Assembly (NCBI RefSeq): GCF_003711515.1
Contig: NW_021167079.1
Location: 5,135,234 to 5,199,233 of the forward strand
Source: Sodiomyces alkalinus F11
Taxonomy: Eukaryota; Ascomycota; Sordariomycetes; Glomerellales; Plectosphaerellaceae
Length of the DNA: 64,000 nt
Direction of reading: 5' to 3'
Shown here: in pieces, positions 24,382-36,600 of the stretch
Layout of the letters: each line of letters opens with the position of its first letter
Position numbering within the stretch: position 1 is the first letter of the stretch
The notes under the pieces: model-generated
What the model saw: only the letters and a program-made list of their open reading frames with translations
What the model was told of the DNA's origin: nothing
Database searches by the model: none
Made by a program: the position numbers and the translations under genes

Positions 24382-24976
24382 CCTCTCACTTGCTTGCGCT
24401 TGCAAGACTTGAGGGCTTAGGGGGGAAAGAATAAAGATGCAGATGATGTGGTGGTTATCTTTTTTCGTTTTATCCGGAGTTTGAGTGAGAAAAATAGGCC
24501 ACGCATTGATTTGGGGAGCTCAGGTGAACTTGTCTAGAGCAGACGTTGATACCAACCAAGACTTTATTTACTCGTGCATTTTTACGCTATTGTATCGTCG
24601 CCCACTTCCTCCTCTGCTACATGTTTCGTTCAATCTTTCTGGGCTTTACCGCGGACATGCATGAGATGTGTGTGGATTGTGTCAGAGCCTCATTAGCATT
24701 ACTAGGTTGGTAGTCTATCTATTCTCCCAACAACGGCATACGCCTCTCTCTATGTCCCTTGCAGGTTCTTTTCTTTTCGCTTTATGAAATAAAGAGCACG
24801 GTACTATACCAGACCATAGACCTTCTTATCCTATCCTTTTTCCCACCCAATAATACCATGTCATGACTGACTTGTGGAAATGACCTGTTTTCCAGACAGA
24901 TAGGAATGGCCGAAAAGTCTTGCTCTTACCACGTAAAACACCCACGAACCAAGAAACCCCGTAATAACAAACGGGT
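24382..24976. other. Convergent spacer pus4 / erg2
   Basis: This is only the 3' regions of two convergent genes. I see no exon or repeat. Confidence 0.5.
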
Positions 24977-25883
24977 TTAGAACTTGAGACGGATCAAGTT
25001 GCCGATCATCTCGCGGGCAGTGACGCGGACGGTGGTCCAAAGCGTGCCGAAGTCGAGAGTGCTCGAGAGGGTGTCGGCGAAGCCGAAGAAGAGCATGGGA
25101 GGGATCCAGCCGCGGGCGTACTCGAGGGCAAAGCAACCCTCAGGCATCTTGTACTGCTTGACGTGGCCACGGCGGAGGTGGTGAACGGAGCCGGCAGGGT
25201 AGACCTCGGGCTCGTACTCGCCAGGGACGTAGGCAAGCTGGGTGCCAGTGAGGATGTTGAAGTAGTCGTCGGCGGTATGGACACCGGTGTGGCCCTCGGT
25301 GCCAACGGCCGTTCCAAAGATGATGAGGTACTCGGTGATGCCTGTCAAAGAAAAGAAGGGAAGGAACAGTTAGCAAAGTGGAAAGAACGATACATGTGAA
25401 TAAATAAACAAAAAATATGAGTGGCATATATCAAGATGAGTTGGGCGCAGAAGCCGAAGGACAAGGAGAAAGAAGCAGGCGCAAAATAGTCAAAGCAAAA
25501 AAGGAAAGAACAGGGAAGAAAGGGCCAAGGCAAAAGAAGAAGAAGAAAAGAAGAAAAAAAAAAGAGCACTCACTGGCATGGATAATGTACATGGCACCCA
25601 TGGCGCCGCCAGCGTTGTTGAACATCCACTCCTCGTTCAGGTTGACGTTGGCAGGGTGCATGCCATGGAGCTCGGTGACAATGTAGTCAACAATGGCCTT
25701 GGTGTTATTGCCATGCTCGGCGATAGCGCGCTTGGAAAGATCATGGAGATGCTCATGATCAAAGATGTAGAACTTGTCGAGATTCTTCTCAAGCATGTAG
25801 TAGATAGGGAAAATAGCGCCGAGGAGAGTGGCAAGGAAGAAGAGCCAGCTTCCAATGCTGTTAGAATTGCGCGGGGGAGACAT
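24977..25883 (-). CDS. erg2: Sterol C-8 isomerase Erg2
   Basis: Erg2 is an ER membrane enzyme of ergosterol synthesis that moves the C8-C9 double bond to C7-C8; it is homologous to the mammalian sigma-1 receptor. Two exons, 25574-25883 and 24977-25341, give 224 residues, the family length. The N-terminal membrane segment is [20 protein letters not shown]. Conserved parts are [40 protein letters not shown] and the C-terminal [17 protein letters not shown] chose the ATG at 25883 (MSPPRNSN) over the one 24 nt upstream because it sits just before the membrane segment. The intron (25342-25573) is long and rich in A and G on the plus strand. Confidence 0.96.
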
Positions 25884-26637
25884 TGTTCTTATCGTGATAA
25901 TGAACAAATATTGTTAAAGGAATGTACGAAGAAGAGATGAGGGATGAGGGGTGAGAGATGAGAGGTGAGAGATGGGTTATAGGGGAAAAGAAGGGCGAAG
26001 AAGAAATTAGGAAGAAAAGGGAATAAAGAGAAGTTCACGCCGTAGGTTAGGTTTAGGATGGCATTTTGAAGTGATCGTAATCAGGTTGATCGATGTGCCT
26101 GGATGGGGATCGGGGATTTTCTTAACGTTCTTTCCTCCCCTGGACCCTTGATTCGGAAAGTAGGTAATATCTAATCTCCTGGGAAAGCGCGTCCCACCGC
26201 GTCATGGTTTCCTGCCCCACAGCCAAGGGCCCGGACATGGAAGGTACCGTATCGTGCCCTGCAGTACGAGTACGTACTTACCTTACCGTGGGGCATCTCG
26301 GCGCCGACGGAACCCGCGGACTGCGTGCGAATACGAACCTGGAAGTATCCGTACTACCTAATAATTACATGGTAGCGAAAGAAAAAAAGGTCAAGCCTTC
26401 GCTCACCTTAAGGTACCTTACAACGTACTTTACCTAAGGTAGTCTCAACCTCACTACCTACACTTTACTCGCCTTACCTCACCTTAATAATTCAACTCGC
26501 CTTGGCCATCAAAGACTAGCGGAACACACTGGAGAATCTGATAGTTTAACAGCTGCCCCTCTACTCGCCGGCGTTAGCCCACTCCCCCGAACCAAGACAA
26601 CTTCTTACACACAAATATCGGCACTGCAAACGTGCCC
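25884..26637. other. Divergent spacer erg2 / csl4
   Basis: This shared promoter holds a purine-rich region at 25930-26030. GTAC/CCTTA motif words lie at 26240-26285 and 26404-26475 (for example CACCTTAAGGTACCTTAC). No exon is supported. Confidence 0.5.
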
Positions 26638-27392
26638 ATGGCAGAACCAGCAGAGATTCCCGCCATAGCCGTCCCGGGCAAGACCCTGGGCCCGGCGACA
26701 CAGTACCTCCCTGGTCCGGGAACCCACGTCTACGAGGGCCAGGTTGTGTCCTCTCTCCTCGGCCAAGTGGTGGTTACTCCCGCGCCGTCATCGTCCAAGA
26801 CCGCGGGCGGCCCGGCCAAGCGGCTGACGCGCATCGCGGGGGCGCTGGACAGGGGCGAGCGGGCGACCATCTCGGTGTCGCGGCACGGCGGGCGGAAGCG
26901 CGAGGTCCTCCCGGACGTCAACAACGTGGTGCTGTGCCGCGTGGTCCGGCTGATGCCGCGGCAGGCCATCGTGACGATACAGCAGGTGGGAGACACGGTG
27001 CTGCAGACGGAGTGGCAAGGCGTCATTCGGTCGCAGGACGTGAGGGCTACCGAGAAGGATAAGGTTAAAATTCACGAGTCGTTTAAGCCCGGCGATATTG
27101 TACGGGCCCAGGTGGTGAGTTGTTTTTCCTTTCTTTTTTTCTTTTTTTCTTTTTTTTCTCCCCTAAAGACCCGCCGAGTCGAGAGAGTCGAGACTGATTT
27201 GGTCATGGATACATCTGCTAGATCTCGCTGGGTGACCAAGCAAACTATTACCTCTCTACGGCGAGCAACGAGTTGGGTGTCATCATGGCGACCAGTGAAT
27301 CCGGCAACGACATGGTCCCCATCAGCTGGAAGGAGTATCTTGACCCCGAGACGGGCGTAGCTGAACCACGAAAGGTTGCAAAGCCAAATTGA
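26638..27392 (+). CDS. csl4: Exosome complex cap subunit Csl4
   Basis: Csl4 is one of the three S1/KH-type cap subunits of the RNA exosome, which performs 3'-5' RNA decay and processing in nucleus and cytoplasm. Two exons, 26638-27114 and 27222-27392, give 215 residues. The N-terminal domain has [20 protein letters not shown] and [13 protein letters not shown]. The S1 domain includes [18 protein letters not shown] and [20 protein letters not shown], joined exactly across the intron. The C-terminal part is [20 protein letters not shown] followed by [15 protein letters not shown]. The first zinc-ribbon cysteines of archaeal Csl4 are absent, as in other fungi. Confidence 0.95.
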
Positions 27393-28483
27393 GTGCCTAC
27401 AAGGTGTTTTTCGCGATTAGGGCACATTGCCCCTTAATTCAGCCTTGGTCAAGGATGCAGGGCGAATGGCACCGTCTTACTGAATATTAAGACGTTTTCT
27501 CTTCATATTTAGCCATTGGAGGAGCAGACCGATTTTGTCAGATGATGGCTGAAAAGGCTTATCTGACCAGTGCCACCAAGTCTCGGTCATCGACACGGGG
27601 ATATGAGTACGATATCGCAAAGGGGAAGGGATCTGGAATTGAAAGTGTCTGGCCTGCTTACGATAAGAGCAAGACACCACCAGCTCTCGCATTCCAGGAG
27701 GGGCAGAGGGGCTCATGAGAAAGAAGACGCAAAAATGCATCGGCGTGTCGTGTCAAATCACCAACTGTGATGCGATGCGCCGGACCTGAACCAAAATAAG
27801 GGGTGTTGGTCATCTAGCAAAATTTTCATATACCAGGAGCAGATTAAGGAGATATTTTGTGCAGAAATTGACCTCCATAAATGTCCTTAGCCATAATGCG
27901 TGATGAGGATCAAATCTGCCCTCAATTTCACATATTCCATTCGGATTTATTGAAGGGAGAGAGCGAGCGTCCCTGGAAATACGAAGAGAGCGGAGAGAAT
28001 CGGAGCCGAGACGGACAAACCACTGGTGCGAACAGCTGACACACATGCCCCGGCACCTGCTTACAAAGCCGCTGCCAATGTCGAGCCCAGACATTTGGAA
28101 TGGGCCGAGACTCTCGGACTGTCCAGATCCTAAGGGGAGGCGCAGTGCTTCGGCGGCTGACCACGGACTCGTCGCGACCAGCCACCACACTACGGATACA
28201 GATAACTTGACCCCCAGCACACCGTACGAACTCTTTTTCGTGGGGGGTGTCTTCCCTTTTCTTTTCCCTCCCTTCATACTTCGTACTTATTTCTCGCTCC
28301 GTCAACAGCAGCAAGGTCATGCCATCTTGCTCCCCCTACCCACGAAGCAAGGGATATCATTAACGCCTTGCACCGCCGCCCAAACGTCCCCTAGTCACCC
28401 GTCCGCGATTTTCGAGATCCGCCGCATTTCCACAGCAAACTTTAGTCTTCATTCATCTTGACTACGACCTCGGACCTCTCATC
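27393..28483. other. Spacer csl4 / sec2
   Basis: I see no supported exon. The 155-residue open frame at 27810-28277 on the minus strand has no family signature and lies in the sec2 promoter. I treat it as chance. Confidence 0.45.
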
Positions 28484-29575
28484 ATGAGCACGACAGTCAC
28501 AATGGCGACTGTTGCCGCTCCGTCCCCTCCACCAACGTCGCTCTCTCTCACCACCGACCCGCCGAACCCCGCCGCGTCATCCTCCCGCTGCTGTCCTGGC
28601 TGCGGTCTCGCCCTCCCCCCGCCGAATCCCGCGTTCCAAACAGATGGAGAAAGAGGAGGAGCAAGGGACGAGGGTGCAGCAGCATCACTCACCGAAGCCC
28701 AGGCCCGCATCGCCGACCTCGAGGCCCAAGTCAGGCTCCTCAACCAGAAAGCAACAGCAGCCATTGACCGGTGGGCCGACTACGAAGACGAACTCGCCCG
28801 TCTACGCCAAGAGCTAGAATCACGAGGAGGACGAGGAGAAGCAGGAGGAGGGCAAGACACTCCACCGCCACCACCCCCGAAAGGACAAGATCCATCGTCC
28901 TCTCCAACCCGCTCCTCCTACCTCCCTTCCTCCGCAGGCGGTGTCGCCAACCGCCTCTCTGCCCTCCTTTCCCGAAAATCGACCCCGAACCTCCGTCCCG
29001 ACAGCAATAACAACAGTAATAATAACAACAACAACAACAATACCAACAACAACAACCCGTCATCCCCAGCCTCGGACGCCGCAGCACCACACCACCTCTC
29101 CCCCGAATCCTCCTCCGCCTCCGCCTCCGCCGCCGCCGCCGTCGCAGCCTCTCACCCGCTCAACGCCCACGCCGACCTCCTCTCGGCGCTGCGCAGGGAG
29201 CAAAGCCTCCGCGTGGCGGCCGAGAACCGCCTCACGGCGTCGAGCCACGAGGTCGAGGAGCTGAGCGCCAGCCTCTTCGAGCAGGCGAACGAGATGGTGG
29301 CCACGGAGCGGCGGGCCCGGGCCAAGCTCGAGGAGCGCGTCGAGCTCCTCGAGCGCCGCGACGCCGAGAAGCGGCTGCGTCTCGAGAAGCTGGAGGGCGC
29401 CGTGGGGCGGATCGAACGCGTTCGCGCCTTGCTTGGCGAAGGGAGGCTGGGGCGAGCGAGGGCTGGCGGTGATGGTGATGGTGATGGTGCCGGGGGCGAG
29501 GAAAAGGAAGAAGGAAAAGAAAAACAACAACGGGATGACAAAGAGGAAGAAGGGAGGGACGCTGTCACCGTCTGA
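28484..29575 (+). CDS. sec2: Sec2-domain Rab guanine nucleotide exchange factor
   Basis: Sec2 activates the Rab GTPase Sec4 on secretory vesicles in yeast. This single-exon gene gives 363 residues. An N-terminal CPGCGLALPPPNPAFQ motif is followed by a short coiled coil (ARIADLEAQVRLLNQKATAA) and a Pro/Ser linker with NRLSALLSRKSTPNL. A poly-Asn tract encoded at about 29005-29057 comes next. The Sec2p coiled coil starts at about residue 225 (LLSALRREQSLRVAAENRLT, SSHEVEELSASLFEQANEMV, ATERRARAKLEERVELLE). The last 40 residues are Gly/Asp and Lys/Glu-rich. The poly-Asn and poly-Ala tracts make length variation likely. A long CT microsatellite begins nine bases after the stop. Confidence 0.88.
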   Translation: MSTTVTMATVAAPSPPPTSLSLTTDPPNPAASSSRCCPGCGLALPPPNPAFQTDGERGGARDEGAAASLTEAQARIADLEAQVRLLNQKATAAIDRWADYEDELARLRQELESRGGRGEAGGGQDTPPPPPPKGQDPSSSPTRSSYLPSSAGGVANRLSALLSRKSTPNLRPDSNNNSNNNNNNNNTNNNNPSSPASDAAAPHHLSPESSSASASAAAAVAASHPLNAHADLLSALRREQSLRVAAENRLTASSHEVEELSASLFEQANEMVATERRARAKLEERVELLERRDAEKRLRLEKLEGAVGRIERVRALLGEGRLGRARAGGDGDGDGAGGEEKEEGKEKQQRDDKEEEGRDAVTV

Positions 29576-29582
29576 GTACATG

Positions 29583-29584
<2 letters not shown>

Positions 29585-29638
<54 letters not shown>
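29585..29638. repeat. (CT)27 microsatellite in the sec2 3' region
   Basis: Fifty-four bases of uninterrupted CT dinucleotide. It starts nine bases after the sec2 stop codon, so it should lie in the 3' untranslated region. Confidence 0.97.
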
Positions 29639-29640
<2 letters not shown>

Positions 29641-30939
29641 GGAAAGAATTATTCTCCCGGTTCACTTGGGAGGGAAAACCTATACTCAGCCACCCGTCCA
29701 AATTACTTATGCTACATGATGAGATACAGACACAGACACGCATGTCTGAACTTCGGCAATCAAGATAACGCAGAATGAGAAACGACGGAATGGACTATAT
29801 ACATGCGGTTGGGGCATATTGGAAACGAAGGAACATTTAGCAAGTTCAGTTAGGGTTCAGTTAGGGTAGGACATGGGGAAGCTTTGCATCATATATCGAC
29901 TACAACAAGGAGCGTCATCTCTCTTCTTTCAGTCGCTCATTTACTCTTTGGTGTATCCCCGACATTCGCATCATCAGGGGATTGGACCTGCCATACATAC
30001 CTACGTAGTTGACTCTTGTAACGCTACCGCGCATGTCATTGTCATCATTCCATTCACGTCATTACTCCTCCTATATCTCAGGAGCCATCGTCGGGTAGTC
30101 GGGTACCGGCGAAGACAGCACCGCGGGATGCAATGCGTAGCATTTCACATCCGTACGCAATGCTCTCCCTATTCTTATCCAGATGGACAATCAGTATATA
30201 AGGCCCTTTAGTAACCCCCTATATCCATAACTATCAAAGGGTTGTCTTACATATTATCAAAAGTCCTCAACGCCTGCTATACCCATTCGTACACTGCGAG
30301 CCGCACCCGTATTGTTACTGTACCAGCCACATGGATCTTCCCCCGCGCTCCCCCCACGCCAACCCCCTGCCCTCACAGGCAGCACCAGATGAGAACAACT
30401 TCGCATAATTATCCCCCCCCCTCTCCCCACCTTGCTCTGGCGGGCCCAGTTTCTTTTCTTCCCCGTGGGTTCCTCGGTGGCGACATCAGAATATCACTCA
30501 TTATCAGTCCCCCAAAGACGAAGGTAGAAACGATCTTCGAGGCCCAGAATTTATCAATATTCATTAAAGATGCATTCCCTAATCCCTTCTCGGAATTTCC
30601 CTTCTCTTTTTTTGGTTCGTCCCTTCTCCAAATCCCTATTCCTTTCCCGGCCTTCCAGCTCCTTGAACCAAACGCGACTGACTTCCTGCTCCCCAACAGA
30701 AACAAAACCAAAAGAAATCCGAATCCCAGATCGCCGGTGAAAATCTGCAGCTTTTTTCTCTTTTCTTTTGGGTAACCAAAACGCCATGCCAGATAGAAAA
30801 ACGATATATAACAGACAACAACAAAAAACCCAAAAAAGGCGGAAAAGAGAAAAGAAAATCCCTCCCGACCAAGAATCCGTCGTTTGCGCCCCGATAACGA
30901 AAGCCAAGGGTTGAGATTTTGTATGCCTCGAAAGATCGT
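29639..30939. other. Convergent spacer sec2 / nmr-1
   Basis: No recognisable exon. The 177-residue open frame at 30242-30775 is Pro/Phe-rich, has no domain, and overlaps equally open frames on the other strand. I read this stretch as the 3' untranslated regions of both genes plus a pyrimidine-rich spacer. Confidence 0.45.
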
Positions 30940-32325
30940 TCATGCAAGCCATTCTTCCTCGTCACGCTTCCGGCCTTTCATCACGAGCATCTCGTCTTGG
31001 TCATCCTCGTCCTCTTCTTCCTCGCGTGTTGCTTGTGACATGGTTTCGGCGTGGGTGGCTTCCTCATACCCATCGGCAGCGTCGTCATCATCTTCCAGCA
31101 TCCATGTCAAGCCGTTGGCTTGTTCCTCGAGCGGGAAGACCTCGCGCGCATACTCCTCCAGGCCCCGCGGACCTTCCCAGAGAGACATGGACTGCTCCGG
31201 GCAACTCCTGTCCAGCTCCACGTCGCCAAAATACGGCGGCTGCTTCTTGGGGTCGTCGTGGCCTAGGCTGAACAGCTTCTCCAGCGCTTCGAGCTGCTCC
31301 CTGTACCCCGTGGGGATCTTCACGTTCAGCTCGATGGGCCCCCGAACGTACTTGACCGGACGGCCCACGCCCCGCGCAAAGACCTCGCAGGCCTCGCGTG
31401 GGGTCAGCATCTCCCACGCCAGCGCGATACGCCGGCCCCGCCACTTCGATAGGCCGTCTTTGAAGATCTGCAGGATCGCTGGCCCGATGTCGTGCTCGGC
31501 ATCAATCCACGGCAGCTTGACATTCTCGTGGAAAGGGGCCTGCCAGAGGAAAGAGCCATCGGACTGAAGTTCCATGCAGAACAGCGGGTACCGCAATGAC
31601 GTGAAGTTGTTGTTGTAGATTCCAGTGTACACAAACGTCGCGGGCAGATCCATCCGGCGGATGTACTCCTCCACCTGGTGCTTCGAGGCCCACAGGGGAA
31701 GGGATGGCCACTCCGGGTTGTACGCGGCGTGGTCCGGCATCGAGGAGTAGATGTAATGCTGGACGCCGGCCCTCTTGGCGGCATCGGCAAGTGCCTTGCC
31801 GATCTGGAACTCGTCGCCATAGAAGGTGGTGTTGATGAAAGCCAACTGGACCCCGCGGAAGAGGTCGGAGATCAGATCATGGTTGACGCCAACACCGCTG
31901 ATGGGGCCGTTCCTGGTGACGTCTCGGTTGTCCGGGGTTGGCTTGTGCCGCGTGTAGAGTTCGCCTACGAGGACGGTGACGTTGGGGTTCGAGCTGACTT
32001 CGGTAGCGACGACACCTTCGAGGTTGCGCAACTGGGCGCGGACGTGGTATCCAACAGCGGTGGCAACTCGGATGAACGACGCGGCCTGGCGACCGCTGGC
32101 GTTGATGACGGCAATGACCTTATCGGGGGACTGCATCGGACGTTTCTTGGGGCGGAAGGTCAATGAATTGTTTCTCGAGACGAGCGGAGAGGTGTCCGAA
32201 TAGGACGACCGCGAGTGTTTGTGGGTGCGGTTCAGTTCCGTGACGTGCTGGTCGCGGTGACGACGGTTAGCGGGCCGGGTGGGAATCGCGACCCCAGAGA
32301 CTTGGGAAGGCATTAGAGTCACCAT
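30940..32325 (-). CDS. nmr-1: Nitrogen metabolite repression regulator NMR (NmrA family)
   Basis: NMR/NmrA is an NAD(P)-binding, catalytically inert Rossmann protein that binds the C-terminus of the GATA activator NIT-2/AreA under nitrogen-sufficient conditions. The gene is a single exon of 461 codons. The dinucleotide-binding segment is IAVINASGRQAASFIRVA. Orthologue-specific stretches are QHYIYSSMPDH, TFVYTGIYNNNFTSLRYPLF, LPWIDAEHDIGPAILQIFKD and IPTGYREQLEALE. An alternative start at 32136 (MQSPDKVIAV) gives 398 residues and matches the usual N-terminus. The 63-residue extension before it is basic and Ser-rich and may be untranslated. The C-terminus ends YAREVFPLEEQANGLTWML plus an acidic tail of about 50 residues. 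Confidence 0.93.
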   Translation of the reverse strand: MVTLMPSQVSGVAIPTRPANRRHRDQHVTELNRTHKHSRSSYSDTSPLVSRNNSLTFRPKKRPMQSPDKVIAVINASGRQAASFIRVATAVGYHVRAQLRNLEGVVATEVSSNPNVTVLVGELYTRHKPTPDNRDVTRNGPISGVGVNHDLISDLFRGVQLAFINTTFYGDEFQIGKALADAAKRAGVQHYIYSSMPDHAAYNPEWPSLPLWASKHQVEEYIRRMDLPATFVYTGIYNNNFTSLRYPLFCMELQSDGSFLWQAPFHENVKLPWIDAEHDIGPAILQIFKDGLSKWRGRRIALAWEMLTPREACEVFARGVGRPVKYVRGPIELNVKIPTGYREQLEALEKLFSLGHDDPKKQPPYFGDVELDRSCPEQSMSLWEGPRGLEEYAREVFPLEEQANGLTWMLEDDDDAADGYEEATHAETMSQATREEEEDEDDQDEMLVMKGRKRDEEEWLA

Positions 32326-33578
32326 CTCGACTCAACAAATTACGGCGCCAGGCGAGTGCCGGGGCCGGAGACAATTTGGGAGAGATCAAGGAACGAGGGG
32401 GGGAATATGGGATAGCAGACTGAGGGTTGAAGAGAGTAATGGGTTGAAAGGGGAAAGAAGAAAAAAGGAAGAAAAAAAAAAGAAAAAAAAGGAGGGAAAC
32501 AAAAGTAGGGCCCGAGGCGGGAAGAAGGGCTAGGAAGCTTCGTCCCCGCCGTTCCCCAGATTTGATAGCGTCCTTGAGCGGGAAGGGGAACGCGGACAGG
32601 TTGAAATGGTGGTAGTTGGATGTGGAGAACTAAAAGAAACCACTCCCGAAAACGGCTCTAACGCCGGAAGATAATCAGCCAGACCATATAAGACGCTCAA
32701 GAAAGAAATAAAGGTCCGGTGTCCGAGGACGAAGCACCAATGCTGATACGCAGGGCGGTGAGCCTATTACAGAGCAGGCAGCTATCACGGACAACAGAAA
32801 GCTATCAATGCAGGGGGGGGGAAACCACAGGGTCGGATGATGACAGCCCTGGGCTGCGCATCGCGGCCTTTATCAGAGTGGTAATCACGCGACTCTTCAA
32901 GACAGCAAGGGGGCAACGAACTGTGTAGGGGGGGTATCGCGCAATTCAGGATGAAATGATGAAAGTTGAGGGAAAGGAGTAGAAAAGAAGAGATAGATAA
33001 TAATACATAAAGGTGACTGAGCAACTTACACAAGTATCCGAGACCGGGCAAGCTGCAACAAACAGGTCGCCAGAGGGAAAGAAGTACCTTACGAAGCGAA
33101 GTACGAAAGTACGAAGAGATAGCGGGGCGCGCGGTCGACGTCGTTATCAGTTGGCGTGGACAAGGTCTGCGTCGGTGACGGGCGATGGCGGGGTCACCCC
33201 GGAAGGCCAAGCGTTTTGGTGCGAGTTGAGATGGATCCGATTCGAAGAAGGATTAATCGGCCAAGCGATCTTGGAATTTTTTTTTCTCTTGTTTTCGGAA
33301 TCGACCCCGGTAGGAGAACAGCTTTGTTGTGACGTCTAAATGCTCCGAGATAAGGAATCGAGATTATGAAACGATGTGTGGTGTCAAAGGATTTCGGGAC
33401 GAAGCCGATGAAGCCGGGCGAGCTCGAGCTTGGGTTGGGTAATGAAAAAGCACCCGAAGGCGGGAAAGAGGTTCAAAGAAAGAAACGAAGCTGCAAAATC
33501 GGCTTCTGTGTCCTTTGATGTCGAGTCCTTTTTTCCCCTCTTGTTTCTCTCTGTTCTCTTATCTCTCTCTTTTCTTTC

Positions 33579-33605
33579 CTTTTTTTTTTTTTTTTTTTTT
33601 TTTTT
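33579..33605. repeat. Poly-T tract
   Basis: A run of 27 T residues, with C/T-rich flanks, in the gene-free region upstream of nmr-1. Confidence 0.85.
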
Positions 33606-36600
33606 GAGTTGAGACCGACAATGACGCAGGATTACCAGCGTCCAACTATCAAGGTTCACGTCAGGGGGTCGTCCAGCAGGGCTGCCAGGGGAAAGAGGGG
33701 AATGTCCTCCAATCGGGAAGAACTTTGACTGTCCTGTCCCTGTCTGCGCACAACTGGGCCGCCTAAAGGGACAAGGGAGAAAAGGGAGAGAGGGGAAACC
33801 GCGGTTGGTTATCGGCCAATGCTGACCAGGGTTAAAAAAAGTTGTTTGCAATTCGAGGTGTTGGTGCGTCGGTGGCTCACGGATCGGAAGATTTGGATGG
33901 TATAGGCGCAAAGAGGCGAGATGGCGAAATCGGTTGAGACTTGTGCGAAGTAAACAGTAGTGCAATAATTGCTCTGTACTCCGTAATCTGGTGTCTGGTC
34001 GTTCTTCTCTGCTGTCTTTTTTTTTTTTTGCGCCGCGATTCGTTATGGACTGGAAGGTAAAGCTGAATGCGCATAGTAAGATACAAGTTCCATCTCTTGG
34101 AGCATCGAGTTCTCGATACGAAATCTAAGGATATGAAGGGGGCAGAAAAAGAACCTACCAGGCCGAAAATAAGCACCAACTCGGACCATCAAGCCGGAAC
34201 GGAACCCACAACCCCGGTACGAGAGGACTAGAGGTTGAAGAGAGGGGAGAGAAAGGTCGACGATTATGCCGATGGGATCGGAATTGGGTATTTCGGAAGC
34301 AGAATCGGAACACGGTTCAAGGCAAGTAACTTGCAATGAACTATGTTCGTCGATGAATTGATAATCGCAAAAGCTCAAAGCTCGACATCGAATGCCCGGC
34401 GACTTTCGGGATTTCTGCTTTATCTTTGCACTGAGCTGAAACTGGACTGAACTAGAGCCAACCTCAACTGAGCTGAGCCGACTTTTTGTCTTTTTCTAGG
34501 TTTGTATCCGACGTGACTTTGACCTGTGCATTTGTTCTTTTATTACTTTCTTTCCTCCCGCTCGAGGACGTTGACCGTCTTTTAGTACCTCCCGGGGATC
34601 ATAGGGCGACAGCGGTCAAGTTGGACACTGACCAAATTGACAAAATCACATAATGCTTTCCCCCCAATCATTCTTGTCGCTTGTTATTAACAGTTTTACC
34701 GTTTCCCCATTTTCCCCCTTGAGCGGTGCCCGGACTTGTCCCCTCCCCCGAGGTACCCACGTAGGTACGTCCACCAAACACACAATTGATCGCCTGCCGT
34801 GATGCAAGCTCGTGGCTCCATGACTGGATTACCCGTAGCCGGGAATCGTCGCCAATTTGGAGCCGGGGACCCTCCCTTTCTGGTTCCCTTTGTCGTCCAT
34901 TTCTCGGTCCCTCCTTGCCCCCCCTTTTTTTTTAGGGCGCCCTTTCTTTTATTCGCACTCCCAAAACCACAAACCACTTACTTGCCCAGTTCTCTGCACG
35001 GGATACCCATCTTCAGACGGCTCTGGGGCTGGGGAGGGGCGACGGAGGGGGCGACGATGGAGCCCGGTGCAATGGTGCTCGAACTTCCGAGCCCCAGAGG
35101 TTGGGATTAGGTAAAAGGTTGCTTACGGTTGGCCAGACTAAGCATCCGTCGTCTTTGTGAGTCCACAAAATCCGGCCCAGAAAATGTAAAAGTGCATCCC
35201 GGGCTGGGGATGAGAAGGAAATTTTTTCTAGATCGATCGTCCAAGCTGTGTGTACTTCGTACTACCTGCTTAGTACGGAGTACGGACAGCTTGAGGGAGG
35301 GGGGGGGAAACGTGGAGGAGGAAACAGAAATGCAAAAAGTAATTTCAATGGACGGAATACAGATAAAAAGACAGCTCACTCCGTTGGCTCCTTCTCTCCC
35401 ACACCCTAAAAACACCTACGAATACATGTACATACCTACGTATGTATGTACCTAGTTATTAAGCTACCACAAAGCACAAAAGGAAACCACTTTGCAGTTT
35501 CTTGTCCTTCCACGGAAGCCGCCTTTACACGTGTATTACGGCTATGACCACGAAGTTGACCATACATAAGGTAGAGCGTCTAGGCACTGTACTAATCATG
35601 TACATCATGTGGCTTATGCATTGAACTGCCTGACGCGGGGGGAGAAGACCCATTCCCCGGTACGAATAACTCAAAGTACACTGTCGATACGGAGTACACG
35701 CCGTCAACACGTTTTCAGGTCCCGAGAGGGCTTGCATTCTAGTGTATTCTCCGTGCCGAGCAAGTTACCCCTCCTTCCTGAATGGGAGAGCTATGCCTGC
35801 AGCTCACACTGTGTTGTCCATCAGCATGACCGCTCACGGTCTCACCTGACCCTCTGCGTGACCACACCGGCAGGTCTCGACCACGAGAGAACCACTTAGC
35901 AGGCTTCGTTCATATTTCCCACATCCGTATTTCGGCATTCCGGTTAGATCTTAACATCTCCGCGGGAAGTTTAATCATACCCCAGGGTAAGTGACTTCTC
36001 CGATACGGCAAACCCTGGCCAGTACCTGTTGCCAGTGGCATATCAGCGTGACGTATTCAGCAAACAACTTATACGAAGTAATCACCAGCCAATCTCATCC
36101 GCAAGTGAATGAACGGGCATCTCATACATAATTAATTCGTAGGTATTCGTCTCGTAGGCACTGAGTACACGTGTATTAACCAGCCCACGGAATCCTGTAG
36201 GTACGTCCGAATACGTAGTACGAAGTAACTACGAATACCTCGACTTCAGAACTGTACCTTACGAAGTGCCATGTATTTCGCAGACTTGGCAGGGCAGCAA
36301 GTCACCCCCCCGCAAATCTCCATACCAGCCAAGCCGCCGGTGGGAACGCGAAGGAAAGTAGACAGGGGAGAAAGTGAGAAAGGGAGGGAAATGGTAGGTA
36401 TTGTATTGTTGGCGACCCGCCCTCCTGTTTGTTCGTGATATCCATAATATAACTGTGACACCGGGAATTCTACGAAGTAATTACCTGTCCCGCTCCATGT
36501 CGATTATTTAGAAGGTAGTGTCATAGCGGGCCTACGTACATCGTACGTCCACAAATCGCACAATACTCACGGTGTTATTACCACCAGCCCGAGGGCCGAG

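Noticed and set aside
30242..30775. 177-codon plus-strand frame downstream of sec2
   Set aside because: It is Pro/Phe-rich without any family feature, and the opposite strand is equally open. It is most likely untranslated sequence.
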